DNA from: Antiaris toxicaria
Lineage: Eukaryota; Streptophyta; Magnoliopsida; Rosales; Moraceae
Direction of reading: 5' to 3'
DNA length: 64,000 nt
NCBI GenBank assembly: GCA_035233585.1
Contig: CP141155.1
Coordinates: forward strand, 5,680,501 to 5,744,500
Of the stretch, positions 35,324 through 46,953 are shown piece by piece. A model generated the notes under the pieces. That model did no database searches. It was not told where the DNA came from and worked only from the letters and a program-made list of their open reading frames with translations. The position numbers and the translations under genes were made by a program. Position 1 is the first letter of the stretch. Each line of letters opens with the position of its first letter.

Positions 35324-36667
35324 CACTACTACAAATATAAGATTTCATTATGAAGATTCTACCATTGTTATTAAAAAAATAGTCATTGAAAATATGTCAA
35401 AAATGTGACATGGAGTGTTGAATCTGAAAACGACCATTGAATCATTGATTCCATGACCTTTTTAAAAAAGGGTCATAAAATCTAAAAAATGGTCGTAGAA
35501 GTTTAAATCATAACCATTTTTATAAACAATTGTGGAATCTCTTCCTTCAAATTTTAAAGGAATTTAAAGTTTTTGCAATTTTTTAAATTTGAAAAATTTA
35601 AACAATTTCACCTACCCCTCACCTGTTCTCCTAAAAGTATTATTACCTTTGGCAAATTTCTTCCTCAACCTACTTCTGCACTTCCTTACACTCTTCCCAA
35701 GACAATCCCTCTTTCTAAAGCAACAAAAAACAAATCTCTCGGTATTGTTATATAACAATTTTTTTTTATTGTCATCTCTATATCTCTCATTTTTTCTCCC
35801 AAACAGAAAATTCACAGTGGCGTAGTGGGCATCAAGAGCAAAGCTGGTGAGAACTATTTAGAGGAGCATCGAGAGCATGTTGGGTGGGCGAAGATCTCCG
35901 CACGAAAACCGACGAATGTATTGCGAGCGACGATTTCACAATCAGTGAGAGGGGTTGCTAGAAGATCACATGAGGGGATCTTGAGCGGTGGCACTGCAAT
36001 TGATGAGGGGTTGGTTTCAGATTTGGTGAACGGGACTTGAGCAGTGTCGGCGGTGTCGCGTTCTAGTGCGGGTGTCATGAGCAAATTGCCAAGGTGTTCT
36101 TTGGTGGATTGATTTTCTTTTCCGTTTAAATCTTTGAATTATTTCAATTATATTTTCTTTTTAATTTAGTTTGATTAAAATCATAGATTTTTGTTTATAT
36201 TGTTTTCTTGTAATTTATCTGAAAACTGATTTTTTTTTTTTTATGTTATGAATAATTTATTTCCCTTTGAATATTTCTCTTTCTTTATTTCTCTCTCTGT
36301 TTTCTTTTCACGTCTATTATATCTCTTTGGAGGTAAAACAAATATGATGTGAAGAACTTGTTGATAATGTCTACGATGGCAGCGGTTTTGAATGTTCTAT
36401 GTGTGTTTGCCTTTATGCCCCCAGGAAGGGGGAAAAAAGTAGAGAGATGAATTGATTAGGCAACGCCAGTGAGGCGATTTCTGGGATAATAATTTTTTTA
36501 TTTTAAATTGATTTTCCATGACATACCGGAAACCATGATTGTTGAAAAACAGTCATGAAATCTTTTTACTTTTCACAATTATAGATTCTACGATTGTTGA
36601 TATAAGATCATGGTAGTTTTTTTACGACCGTTAAAAACTATTGTGAAATCCAACTTTTCTAATAGTG
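35324..36667. mobile_element. Complete non-autonomous CACTA element, 1344 bp
   Basis: The left end CACTACTACAAATATAAG and the right end TTTTCTAATAGTG form a CACTA-type inverted repeat, flanked by a 3-bp duplication TAT (35321-35323, 36668-36670). Subterminal regions hold repeated short words such as GATTCTAC and ATCATGGTAG. No transposase is encoded. It would need an enzyme supplied elsewhere. A left-truncated copy is in unit 1. Confidence 0.8.
35815..36090 (-). other. GC-rich segment inside the CACTA element, possibly captured gene DNA
   Basis: A minus-strand frame at 35854-36084 reads through text such as TADTAQVPFTKSE and PLTDCEIVARNTF. The same frame is open in the unit 1 copy (14095-14334) with mostly conservative differences. 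CACTA elements are known to capture host gene pieces. I do not recognise the source, and conservation could simply reflect recent common origin. Confidence 0.35.
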
Positions 36668-37943
36668 TATAATATGCTAATCATCATGTGACTTTTATGT
36701 TATGATTTATGTTATGCCATGAGCATGAATAAACCATACTTTCCTAGTATGCCATTATTATACTATTATCATGGATTCACGAGTATGACATATTTATATA
36801 AATGCCATAATTTACTAAAGTACTATGGATTAAGTTTATGAAATTTTATGTCAATGTCATTTCATATGCATCATGATTAATAAAGATCATAATAAAAGCA
36901 CCTTAGCATAGTTTTTAAATAAGACTTTAATGAGTATGATAATAGATATACTCAAATATGATTAAGTAAATGCTAAGATCAAGATAAGTAAAGTATCGTA
37001 CAACCTTCAACGTAAGAAAGGATTATACAAGATATGATATTGACTTTGTTAGGGCATTACAAGCCCAACCATCTCATTGATTGTGTGCACCTGGTATGTA
37101 CACATAAGAGACCCATAAATAAGTAAGCAACCAATAAGTATAAAGAAAAATAATTGGATCCATAAATGAATATAATTGGATCATATTATGCATATAACAT
37201 TCATACTTAATGTTTTCCTTTAATAATATGTTTGTACTTATTGAGCGAAAGCTCATTAGTTATATTCATACTGTAGGTAAAAAGCTTGCAACACAGATAA
37301 TGAAGGGCATTATGGATAGGGAATAATGGCAAAAGCAGTGTGGGATACCACTGCACAATTATTTCCTACTACTATGGTTTGATATGTATTTATATATATT
37401 TGGGAATTGATATATATATTAAGTACGAGACATAAAAGAAATAATTAGGTATGCTATTTTAAAAATGATGACATATCTATATGGGATTTTGTCAAACATA
37501 AAACATAAGTGATATATAGTTTTATAGAAGAGCTAATATAAGTTTTTTTTTTTTTATGTAGTTAGCTAAAAAGTATATAAATTAAGTGTTATTTCGATAT
37601 AAAAGTATGTATTAAGATAAACATATAATTAAGTAATGATTTTAATTAAGATGGAAGTTAAATAATATACAAAGTATGTTTAAATTTTCAATACTAAATT
37701 TAAATAATTATAAATAAAGATAAATTTAAATAAGTAATATGACAACCTACGTGGTTGGTTATGTTACAGGCGGCATTGGCTGAGGATAAGTCCTATCCCC
37801 ACACCCCCGCCCGGGGTAACTTGAGGGTTTTGACTGAGTTGTTTGTTCGCTTCCTCGTTTTTTCCTGTAGTTCTGTTTGTCGCTTTTGTTTGCTTTTTTC
37901 AATGAAGATCTTTTTAGAGGAGAAAAAAAATTATCAATTTTAA

Positions 37944-39086
37944 TATGATAATAAACTCAGAAAACGACATCAACTTCAGAACTAACAGTATAATGGAGAA
38001 GGAAACTAATATTTACATCAAATTATTAAAAAAAAAACGTTAACAATAATAATAATCATATTTACACCCACGGTTTATACAAAATAATGGACACCTTTAA
38101 TACAAAAAAAATAAAACAATCTCATGACAACAAACTCAAACAACAGAAAGTGAAAAACTGCAAATTCAAACAGTCGCGCAACAACTTACTCGAAAAGCAG
38201 AAAGTGAAAAAGGACAACAAACTTTGACCAAAATAAAGAAAACACGCACCCAGTCTCACTCACATACAAACAAAAATAATTGGACGATGACAAACTACAG
38301 GACAACAACAATCTATAAAGTGACAATGTACTTTATTGTCACTTCAAAAAAAAAAAAACAACAACAGCAAGAACAGCAAGAACAGCAGACGAAAGTAGAA
38401 AACGACAAAAATATCAAAAACCACACTAGTGACGAGCATTAAGAGAGAGAGAGAGAGTGTGTGGTAACAATAAAAACCGATAACGAAAACGATCTTGGAA
38501 ACAACAGACAATGCAAAAAGAAAACGAATCAGGAAGCTACAGCAAACGAAAATAACGAAATAGAATTAGCGGCTACAACAACATGATAAAGACAATGAAA
38601 ACCAGAAATAAGCAAACAATCTTGTAACTTACTAAAAAAAAAAAGGCAAATTAAAAAACGACAAACGAAAATAAAGAATACCAAACTATAAAACCACACT
38701 AACTAATTATGGGGGTCAATTTCATATACGACCAAACGTTAAAATAAGGCCGCAAACGATGTCATTATACTTAAAGAACAAGTAGATCAAAAGAGGCGCA
38801 TAATGACAACTGGGAGATGCCACATCAAATTACAAGAAAAAGACATGAGAAAAATAGAACCACATGTGTCAATAAAATAGAAATAGACTTGGATTCTGTA
38901 ATAAATAGATTTACACTTGAAAAACTATAAATAGAGATGAACATACGAAATTTATATACTTTTAAGAATATCCAAAATTAAGAGAAGAATAAGAATCTCT
39001 TCTTTTGGAATCAGAAATTTCAATTAAGTTTTATATTTTATTACTTATCATTGAATCTAATTTCAGCACAAACACTAATGTTCCAT
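37944..39086. other. GACAAC-rich spacer, unit 2
   Basis: It is collinear with 16272-17229 and 50485-51674. It contains CAGCAAGAACAG repeats near 38362-38390 and a GA run at 38442-38455. No gene is seen. Confidence 0.6.
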
Positions 39087-39233
39087 TTGGCTCTGGGTAT
39101 GAGTTCTTATCAACCTGCTTTGTTTCATTTGATTACTTATGCTTATTCTAAAGCATTATTGTTTTTAGGATCCAAGTCTATTATTTATTCAATAGAAACT
39201 ATTGTTAGTTATTCTCCAGATAATAGCCAAAAT
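39087..39233 (+). pseudogene. Plastid ndhF-derived fragment (unit 2)
   Basis: This is the best-preserved of three copies: LALGMSSYQPALFHLITYAY, then SKALLFLG and ETIVSYSPDNSQN, against the family text LALGMGSY and ALFHLITHAYSKALLFLG. It keeps frame for 49 codons and then passes into unrelated sequence. Without start, end or plastid context it can only be a nuclear relic. Confidence 0.75.
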
Positions 39234-39638
39234 AAGCATTTCCTTTCACTTTCTTCTTTACTTAAAAAAATAAAATAAGCATGTTTTTCTTTCTTCCACT
39301 CTCAGTTATTAGAAGAAACCTATGTGCAAATCCCAATAATTCCAGCTCCAAACCTTCATTAATAGAATTGTAATCTAAAGCTTACATAATAGAATAATTT
39401 TTAGATTTGACTTCAGATTCATATTTAAACTTACGCCTCCATCCCACATGCTTACAAGTGACCATATCATCATCCTTAAATTAGGCTGAAAGTTCCTAAT
39501 TACCTTTCTCCCTCTGTTGCAGTGGTTGATGTAAATATTTTATTTTCAAATTTTAAAGCACCTATGTATGAGATTTTTTTTTTTAAATTTTTTTGTATTT
39601 GGATCCCAAGAAGAACAAATTTTTAGGAGTTGGTTTCC

Positions 39639-39965
39639 TGGAAGAATAATAATCATCCACCAAGCAATTCAAATTTGAGAACTCTTTCAATTTTTCCTCT
39701 GTTCAAAGAGTGGTGGCCAAAGCTTCAACGTTCTCCATCTTTTATCAATCCCATCATTTTCTCTCTTTTTCTCATCTACTTCTCTTTTTATGTGTTTAAG
39801 CTCATTAGAGGTTCAAAGCTCAATCTTCCTCAATCTCCAACAAGGTTATCAATTATTGCAAATCCTCAGCAGCTCGGCAAAGACCTCCAACGATCTCTCC
39901 TAGACCTCCCCGAGAAGTATGGCACTATAATGCTAGTACATTTTTGCAAGGTGCAATACTTATAG
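39639..39965 (+). pseudogene. Cytochrome P450 N-terminal fragment (unit 2)
   Basis: It is collinear with 17782-18105. The position of the ATG in unit 1 reads TGG here, so the start codon is lost. The signal-anchor and the LNLPQSPTRLSIIANPQQ hinge are present. It ends with a TAG at 39963-39965 at nearly the same residue as the unit 1 copy, showing that truncation happened before duplication. Confidence 0.7.
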
Positions 39966-41490
39966 TGTGTTTACTTATGCACAATCAAGTTAAGATGAAA
40001 TCGGAATAAATAAGATCTAGAGTAGGCAGGATTTAGATGTGGTTTTAGAATCCAAATAAACTATTTGCTTGGGTTATGAGACTCAGAATCAGAATCATTA
40101 CTAATCTCATTCATGTATTTACTTAAACCCAAATTTCAAATTTATCTATATTTTACTCACATGTTTTGATATTAGCTTCTGCTGCAATATTTTTGTCACA
40201 ATAGAAACAAAAAATATTTTTTTTATATAAAAAAAGGCTTTTTTTGGGAATTTTTGTTTTAATATAAATGCCTACTTTTGGTATTTGGTTCCCAAGAACG
40301 GTGACTACCTAAGTAGATTTCATTGAAGTTAGAAAAACAAAATCAGCCACACGGTATTAGAAACACAATCATCGGGACAGGAAAAAAGGCATAGAAATAA
40401 TTAAAAAAAAAAAAGTTGAAGCAATTTTCATCCACAATCATGAACACCGATGATAGCCGCATCAAGGCAACTGCCATACCTTAGGGAAGAGGACAAGGCG
40501 GAGGAAGAGAGAGGAGGACAAAGCGATGCGTGGATGATGACATGAACTTGAAGAATAACATGAAGGAAATGGCAGAGCAAGAAAAGAAACTTTTTTAGGA
40601 GACATGAACAAAACAAAAAATTTGAATTAAAAATTCAATGTTAAAAATTTTTACCATTGTTTATTTGTATCTTTAAAAAAAAAAATGAACTAAGTTTATA
40701 ATAGAATTTTACTTTATTTTAAAGTTTAGAGTCAAAATTGTAAAAACTGATAGTAGATTAGTTGATTTTCATTTATTTGAGATAATAAATTTAAAACACA
40801 GGACTTAGAAATCAAAATCTAAGGTGAAATTGAAGATTTTTTTAATTATATAAGCGTAATAATTTAAAGAATTTTATTGATAAATAAGAAAACAAAGTTG
40901 TATTATATTTTTGTTATAAGAAAGAAAACCTATGGAAAATCGTTGAATTTTTTGAAATTTTAAGAAAATAAAAAGAAAATTTTCAAAAAATCCAAGAAGG
41001 ACACACATGATCTCCCAGGCATTACCTACCTCCGCTCGTGGAATAGGAACCTGCTTGGAAGATGACAAACAATCCGTTTGTATTTGTTTAATTACTTTAC
41101 TTTTCCTTTTTTCCCCCCTTTTATCTTCTAATTTTGAATCAAATCCAACTACATCATTAATAATATGTGGTCAACAGGCCAGTAAAATGCAAACTTCCAT
41201 GGCGCGACATATCAAATATCCAAGGTATGCTGCCACGAAAATACTTTAATAATAAAATAATAGTATCCTATGAAGTTACGTTGTTTTGCAGTCCTCAATT
41301 TTCAATCGTTGTGGCGCAGAATCCACAAAGGCAAACAGCTTCTTAGTCAAACGAATAAATTTCCAAGTTGATGTGCTACTTCGCATGGGCTGTCCAACGT
41401 TGAAATATCTTTGCACAATTGTGAGTAGAATGTCATTCCCAACAACACAAATTCTTGCACGTTTTTCCTTGCTAAGAAAATTTTAGCCGT
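39966..41490. other. Spacer and distal type III promoter, unit 2
   Basis: Collinear with 18106-19680. No gene is recognised. GGTCAAC at 41168-41174 is the same W-box-like site as in the other type III promoters. Confidence 0.6.
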
Positions 41491-41640
41491 CCGCAAGAGT
41501 ACTATAAATGCCCACTCATGCATGGCTTATAAACCACACACCCATATAAGACTCTTTCTTCAACTTCTACTTAACCTACAAACTCTTTACTTACCATATT
41601 ACTTTACTAGTCTTAATTTTAAGCTCTTTCAATCCTATCG
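41491..41640 (+). promoter_or_regulatory. Core promoter and leader of type III gene, unit 2
   Basis: TATAAA at 41503-41508, 133 bases before the ATG, in a context nearly identical to unit 1. Confidence 0.65.
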
Positions 41641-43090
41641 ATGGCGCCTTCCAAAGTCGGTTACGCATCCGATCATGTCACTGACTTTGTCATAAACAAG
41701 GGCAATGGTGCAAAGGGTCTCTCAGAAACTGGTATCAAAACCATCCCCAAGCAGTATATCCAACCTCTTGAAGAGAGGAACATGAACAAGGTCATGGTCG
41801 GAGAGTCTATTCCGATCATTGATGTCTCTAATTGGGATGACCCTAAAGTGGCGTCGTCCATCTGGGATGCTGCGGAGAAATGGGGTTTCTTTCAGATCAT
41901 CAACCATGGTGTGCCCATCGAAGTGCTCGATAACGTCAAAGAGGCGACATGCCGGTTCTTTGACTTGCCTGCTGAGGAGAAGAACAAGTATTCCAAAGAG
42001 AATTCCGTGTCCAACAATGTTCGGTACATGACCAGCTTTATTCCGGAAGTGGAGAAGGCTTTAGAATGGAAAGATTACCTCAGTTTGTTTTATGTTTCTG
42101 ATGATGAAGCGTCTAGGTTGTGGCCTTCTGCCTGCAAGTAAGAAAAGTTGAAATTTAGGTTCTTTTATTATATTTGACATTTAATCTAAAAAAACTTTTT
42201 TGATACTACTCAAAAATTATTCTAACAGTATTTTCTTTTAAAAAAGTCTATTAACTTTTCAAACCTATGATGCGTATGCATACTTATTACTACTAATGGT
42301 AACATAGTGGCTGATCGATTTCATAAAGATGAAAACATTGCTGAGTTTTTTTTTTTTAAATTTAGTATAAAAAATATAATTAGCTGATGATCGAAAGATT
42401 ATATGACGGCTTTTTTGCATCAATAGTTCCCATAAAGTGCATACATATTTAGTATATATGTATACACACAAATAACAAGTCAATAACATTCTTTTATTAT
42501 AATCTTTTTTCAGGGATCAAGTGTTAGAATACATGAACAAGAGCGAGAAGGTTGTAAGCCAACTTTTAAGTGTGCTAATGAAGGGGCTAAATGTGACAGA
42601 AATAGATAATGAAAAAGAGAAGCTTTTGTCAGGTTCAAGGAGGATTAACTTGAATTACTACCCTATTTGCCCAAATCCGGAGCTAACTGTTGGAGTCGGT
42701 CGCCACTCTGATGTCTCCACACTTACTGTTCTCCTTCAAGACGACATTGGTGGGCTTTATGTGCGAGTAGAGGCTAGAGACAGTTGGGTTCATGTCCCAC
42801 CAATAAAAGGGTCTCTTGTTATAAACATTGGCGATGCATTGCAAATATTCAGTAACGGACGATACAGAAGCATTGAGCATAGAGTCGCTGCTAATGGTGA
42901 AAGTAACAGAATCTCAGTTCCAATATTTGTGAATCCAAGGCCAACTGATATCATCTCTCCCTTGCCTGAAGTGCTCGCCAGTACCGAAGAGGAGCCGATC
43001 TATAAACCAGTTCTTTATTCGGACTATGTCAAGCACTTCTACAGGAAGGCTCACGATGGGAAGCTTACCATTGATTTTGCTAAGAAATAA
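41641..43090 (+). CDS. F6'H: Feruloyl-CoA 6'-hydroxylase-like dioxygenase, type III copy, unit 2 (intact)
   Basis: Exons 41641-42137 and 42514-43090 with a 376-base GT-AG intron give 357 residues. The N-terminal dioxygenase domain, NYYP (213-216), His230, Asp232, His288 and the RIS motif (298-300) are all present, and the C-terminus KHFYRKAHDGKLTIDFAKK is the family end. It is almost the same protein as the unit 1 type III product. Glu324 in place of Gly, near the C-terminal substrate-proximal region, is its one unusual residue. Expected reaction: ortho-hydroxylation of hydroxycinnamoyl-CoA. The downstream flank matches the other type III copies for over 2 kb. Confidence 0.93.
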
Positions 43091-45380
43091 TACATTTATT
43101 TATATGTTCTTATTAGAATAGACTTGCTTCTATAGATGATGAAATAAGTACACTTTTGATGAAAAATAAGCACGAGTGTCGAAAGATGTAAGGTTAGAAA
43201 ATACATTTTATTTATTTTATTAAAAGTGAATAAATTCTATTAATTTCTGATCCAGACACATTTCTCGTTCATCCAGTTTATTTACTTTAATTACGTCTAA
43301 ATTCGAGATTGGGATGTTTTGTATATATAGTACTGTTGTTTGGACTATTTCATGTATGTGCATTTTTGTATATAAGCAAATAAGCAAACCAATTAAGTGC
43401 ACCGTATTTCTAAGTAACCCCAATAAACTAAAGGTGTCAAAGTTACAGAAAACCGACACAAACCGTGAAAGACAACAATTTAAAAAACAATATAAAATTG
43501 TAAACGACAACGATTTCAGACCAAAAAAAAAAAAAAAAAGCTTCAGAAATGATAAGGATCTAAATCCACGTATCCAAATAACTAAAATAAGACCACTAAG
43601 TGTGGCAGCCAATTGATAAAAGATTATCGTGATTGGTTAATGATGTGGTCCAAAATGTAAAAATTAGTTTCATGCCGGCCTAATTGAGTATCTGGGATGA
43701 TACTCCATATACTTCTCCTAAGATTTTCAACAAACATTTTTCAAAACGACTGTAAATCGATTACGGCAAAACTGCAAATACAAATTAAAAAAAAAAATTC
43801 AAGCAATCTCTTAACAACAAAAACAACAGAAAGAGAAAAAAACGACAACAAATTACTTGAACCACACACGCACACAAAAACAAAAAACAAAAAAAACAAA
43901 AATACACACTTACACACACAAAAATAATTACATAACGACAGAGCAAAGGACGCCAACAATGGATAAAATGAAAATATACTTAAAAAAAGCTTAATCTCTA
44001 AATTCCAACATTGTTAAAAGGTAGTCATTTTAGATTTATTTGCTAATAAGTAGACAGTATAAATCCTATATTGTATAGAGCTTTGATGTCCAAGTTTTAA
44101 TACTGCATTTGACATACAGGAAAAATCCTATTTGCTAGTTCTCTCTAATTATACTAGTCAGGTCATTAGATCACAGTATTAGTATTAGTAATTTGACATC
44201 TTTAATAACTTTTCTTAATTGGTCACAATTACCTTTAAATAAAATAATATGACTTTATACTTAGGTAATAGATTATCAAATTGTCACGTCATGCTTATCT
44301 AATATTTTCTATGGTAAAGCTACTTTATTTTTGCAACATTATTTTATTTGACATTAAGTTATCACATCATAAAATCATGTTACAACCTTATCATTTTCTA
44401 CTTTATCTGTTCACACTATATTCTAATATTACAACAATTCCTTGTGGCATTTTAATTTATTTGTCACGTCATCAAAAACATATTAGTCATACCTTTAAGT
44501 TAAAATATAACCTAAGCTTGAAATTAGGTCAGAAATTTTAGTGAATTTTCACTATTAATGCAAAAAATTCCTTACTAAAGTTTGGTTAATACAATCTAAA
44601 TTTATTATAAAGTTGCAATTTACACCCTAAACTTTAAATTTTGACAATTTCTATCATGCACTTACAAATCTGCAGTAATTTGAAACCCATTGGTAAACAA
44701 TATTGATTTTTTTAATGAAAATCGGCTCTTCACTTGCATATAGGCTATTAATTAAGGGTATAAAATTTTCTTTTTAATCAATATTAATCCGAATTTATAT
44801 ATATAACAAAGTTAATTCATACTTTTCTATTTTGACAAAACTTAATTAATGATCTTAACCTCAATAAATTTAGTTTAACATAGATAAAAATAATTATTTA
44901 TATCATGAGTTAACAACTCATGTACAAATCACATACCAATTTCCTTTAAAAGATTAATATCATTATTAATGGGGTATAAATAGCTATGCATTTACAAGTT
45001 TATTATATAAATTATCAAAATTAAAAATTTAGATGCAAATTGCAATCTTGCGTTAAGTTTAGGGTGTACCTATGCAAAAAAGCCCTTTTATGGCAAAATA
45101 TTTCACTAATTGTTCATTTGAGAAAAAAAAAATTTAACCCTTCTTATTGGATGGTCATGATGATTTCAAAAAATCGAAATTCTTGATTAATGGAGGAACA
45201 TTATCACCATTTTTGTTCAACGAGATGCCAAAGTGGATTACTAGATATAATTACAAGAAGTCTTTTGATAGCACATATTTTTATTTTTTAATTATATTCC
45301 ACAATCAAGACAATTATGTAAACTAGGCAATAAAGCTATGCACACAGAGTCTAAAATTGTTTTTTAAGCCCGTTAATATG
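43091..45380. other. Type III downstream spacer, unit 2
   Basis: The full uninterrupted version of the spacer seen in parts at 1739-2480, 24713-25365 and 57192-59496. It gives the empty sites for the solo LTR (near 43952) and the MITE (near 43991). No gene is seen. Confidence 0.7.
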
Positions 45381-45385
45381 CCTGG

Positions 45386-45832
45386 CGCTCTGATACCATT
45401 TGTTAAGGAGAAACTATATGTGAAACTAACCTAACACATTTTCAAAGCCCTACTTGACCAAAAAGATTAATCTATTGGGTCTTGGATCTTTTTATATATA
45501 AAAACTATTTTATATTCCCATCCACTTTCCATATGGGACAACACACATATGCACTTTTCTCAACAATCTCCCCCTCATGTGTGTGTTCACCGAGCTCTTC
45601 CTCGAACCAAAGTTTTTTTTTTTAGTCAGCCCATCCAAGCATCGCATTCCAAATGGGAGCGAACTCTTGCAGGGAAAGGAGTCGAAACCATGTGAGTTTA
45701 CTAAATGCTCTACCATCTGCACTTGTAACGGCACCAACTAAGGACAACACCAACTCTCCACAAGAGACAACATGGGAACTTAGCAACCGAGTGTGATTGC
45801 TTGGCCAATACGAATCATCCGCTCTGATACCA
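45386..45832 (-). mobile_element. Minus-strand TRIM/copia-like element with one LTR flanked by primer site and polypurine tract
   Basis: On the minus strand TGGTATCAGAGCGCC (complement of 45384-45398), the initiator-tRNA-Met primer site of Ty1/copia and TRIM elements, lies two bases beyond a 165-base LTR (45401-45565; TGTTAAGGAG to TTTCTCAACA on plus). On its other side the minus strand has CACATGAGGGGGAGAT, a polypurine tract. A second TGGTATCAGAG is at the complement of 45822-45832. No protein frame is present. The order suggests tandem or recombined copies of a miniature element. Confidence 0.65.
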
Positions 45833-46299
45833 GTTAAAACGTCGAATTCGACGCCCACCATTAATTATAAAAAAAAAGAGAAACGCATAAAGGAGGTGAT
45901 ATGTGTTCTTTATGTGTATATGGGGAAGCCCCTGTCCTTCATTTAAAAAACACATCAGATTCGAGAAGCAGGTCATAGAAACATTCCGGTAGCAAAATAA
46001 AAATAAGGCTGCTGAAAGAGAATTTTGTGTGTCTGCAAAAGTTTTTTTTTTTTTTTTAAGAAAATAGTGAGATTTCCACATTTGTAAGTGTAAGAGAATT
46101 TTATTATTGAGAATATTATTCAAGTTATTACTAAAACTTGAGAGTTTGTTATATACTCATTATTTTATAGTTGAAGTTTTTTTTTTTTGTCATAATTTTT
46201 CCTTTTCAAATTAAAAGTTTTTCTATGAAATAAAATTCTTAGTGTCCATTTTTATTTTTCTACACAAGTTACATCTTAAAGGGGAATTGGAATTTGTCT
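45833..46299. other. Unassigned flank of the TRIM-like element
   Basis: It starts AAAACGTCGAATTCGACG, which is palindromic around GAATTC and could be the edge of a second LTR. No matching end was found. It is absent from unit 1. No gene is seen. Confidence 0.35.
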
Positions 46300-46545
46300 A
46301 TATTCCATTAGAATCGTACAATGAATTAAAAGAACGATGATGATAATAATAATAGTAATAATAAATTGTGGTCAACAGGTCAGTAATGTGCGAACTTCCA
46401 TGGCGCCACATATCCAATATCCAATAATAGATAAGCTGTCGCGAAAATACTTGTAAAATAATAGTGTCTCCTTTGAAACTAAGTTTTTCATAAAAAAAAA
46501 CATAGTCCAAAAATGCATATGGGGTGTCTAATGTTGAAATATCAT

Positions 46546-46953
46546 ACTTGTTCAAGTTCGGACCTCACTGTGAGAGTTAGTTGCCACTCTGATGTCTCAA
46601 CACTTCCTGTTCTTTTTCAAGATGACATTGGTGGTCTTTACGTACGAGTGGAGGCTAGAGACATTTGGGTTCATATCCCATCAATAAAAGGATCCCTTGT
46701 ATAAATATTAGTGATACATTGCAAATATTCAGCAATGAATGATACAAAAGCATTAAGCATAGAGTCGCAACTAATGGCAAAAATAACAAAATCTCAGTTC
46801 CTATATTTGTCAATCCAAGGCCAATTGATATTATCGCTCCCTTGCATGAAGTACCCGCCAATACTGGAGAGGAACCTATCTATAAACCAGTTTTGTACTC
46901 TGACTATGTCAAGTATTTCTACAGAAAGGCCCACGATGGAAAACCTACCATTA
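46546..46953 (+). pseudogene. Type I dioxygenase exon 2 remnant fused to distal promoter (unit 3)
   Basis: Distal type I promoter sequence (46360-46545) joins directly to mid-exon 2 (TTCAAGTTCGGACCTCACTG). About 1.4 kb comprising core promoter, exon 1, intron and exon 2 start is missing compared with 4430-5846. A one-base deletion near 46700 breaks frame, and the last codons with the stop are deleted (ACCATTAAATGTTC). The 3' flank matches the intact gene. RHSD has become CHSD, with His and Asp still visible. Confidence 0.85.

Larger units (their letters stand above)
33352..37768 (+). mobile_element. Truncated LTR inserted in the LINE, interrupted by a CACTA element
   Basis: The right end GGTTATGTTACA at 37768 abuts the LINE 3' part. 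The LTR-end motif is at 37232-37275. The left part starts with a leader-like CT-rich segment and no TG terminus could be found, so the first part appears to be missing. A GC-rich patch at 34350-34460 repeats GCACTGTAG-like words. No gag or pol frame is present. Confidence 0.5.
33006..37943 (+). mobile_element. 5'-truncated LINE with nested LTR and CACTA insertions (unit 2)
   Basis: It is flanked by GGTTATCAATTTTT at the left (33004-33017) and ATTATCAATTTTAA after the A-run at the right, the equivalents of the unit 1 target duplication. The 5' piece (33018-33350) encodes broken reverse transcriptase text including FAND in place of FADD and ends at HLGLPLFWS. The 3' end with A-tail is 37769-37930. 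It is the fuller of the two copies and shows the nesting order. Confidence 0.7.

Noticed and set aside
45386..45398. GCTCTGATACCA read as part of a tRNA-Met gene
   Set aside because: Only the primer-site length is present with no cloverleaf around it, and it abuts an LTR end.
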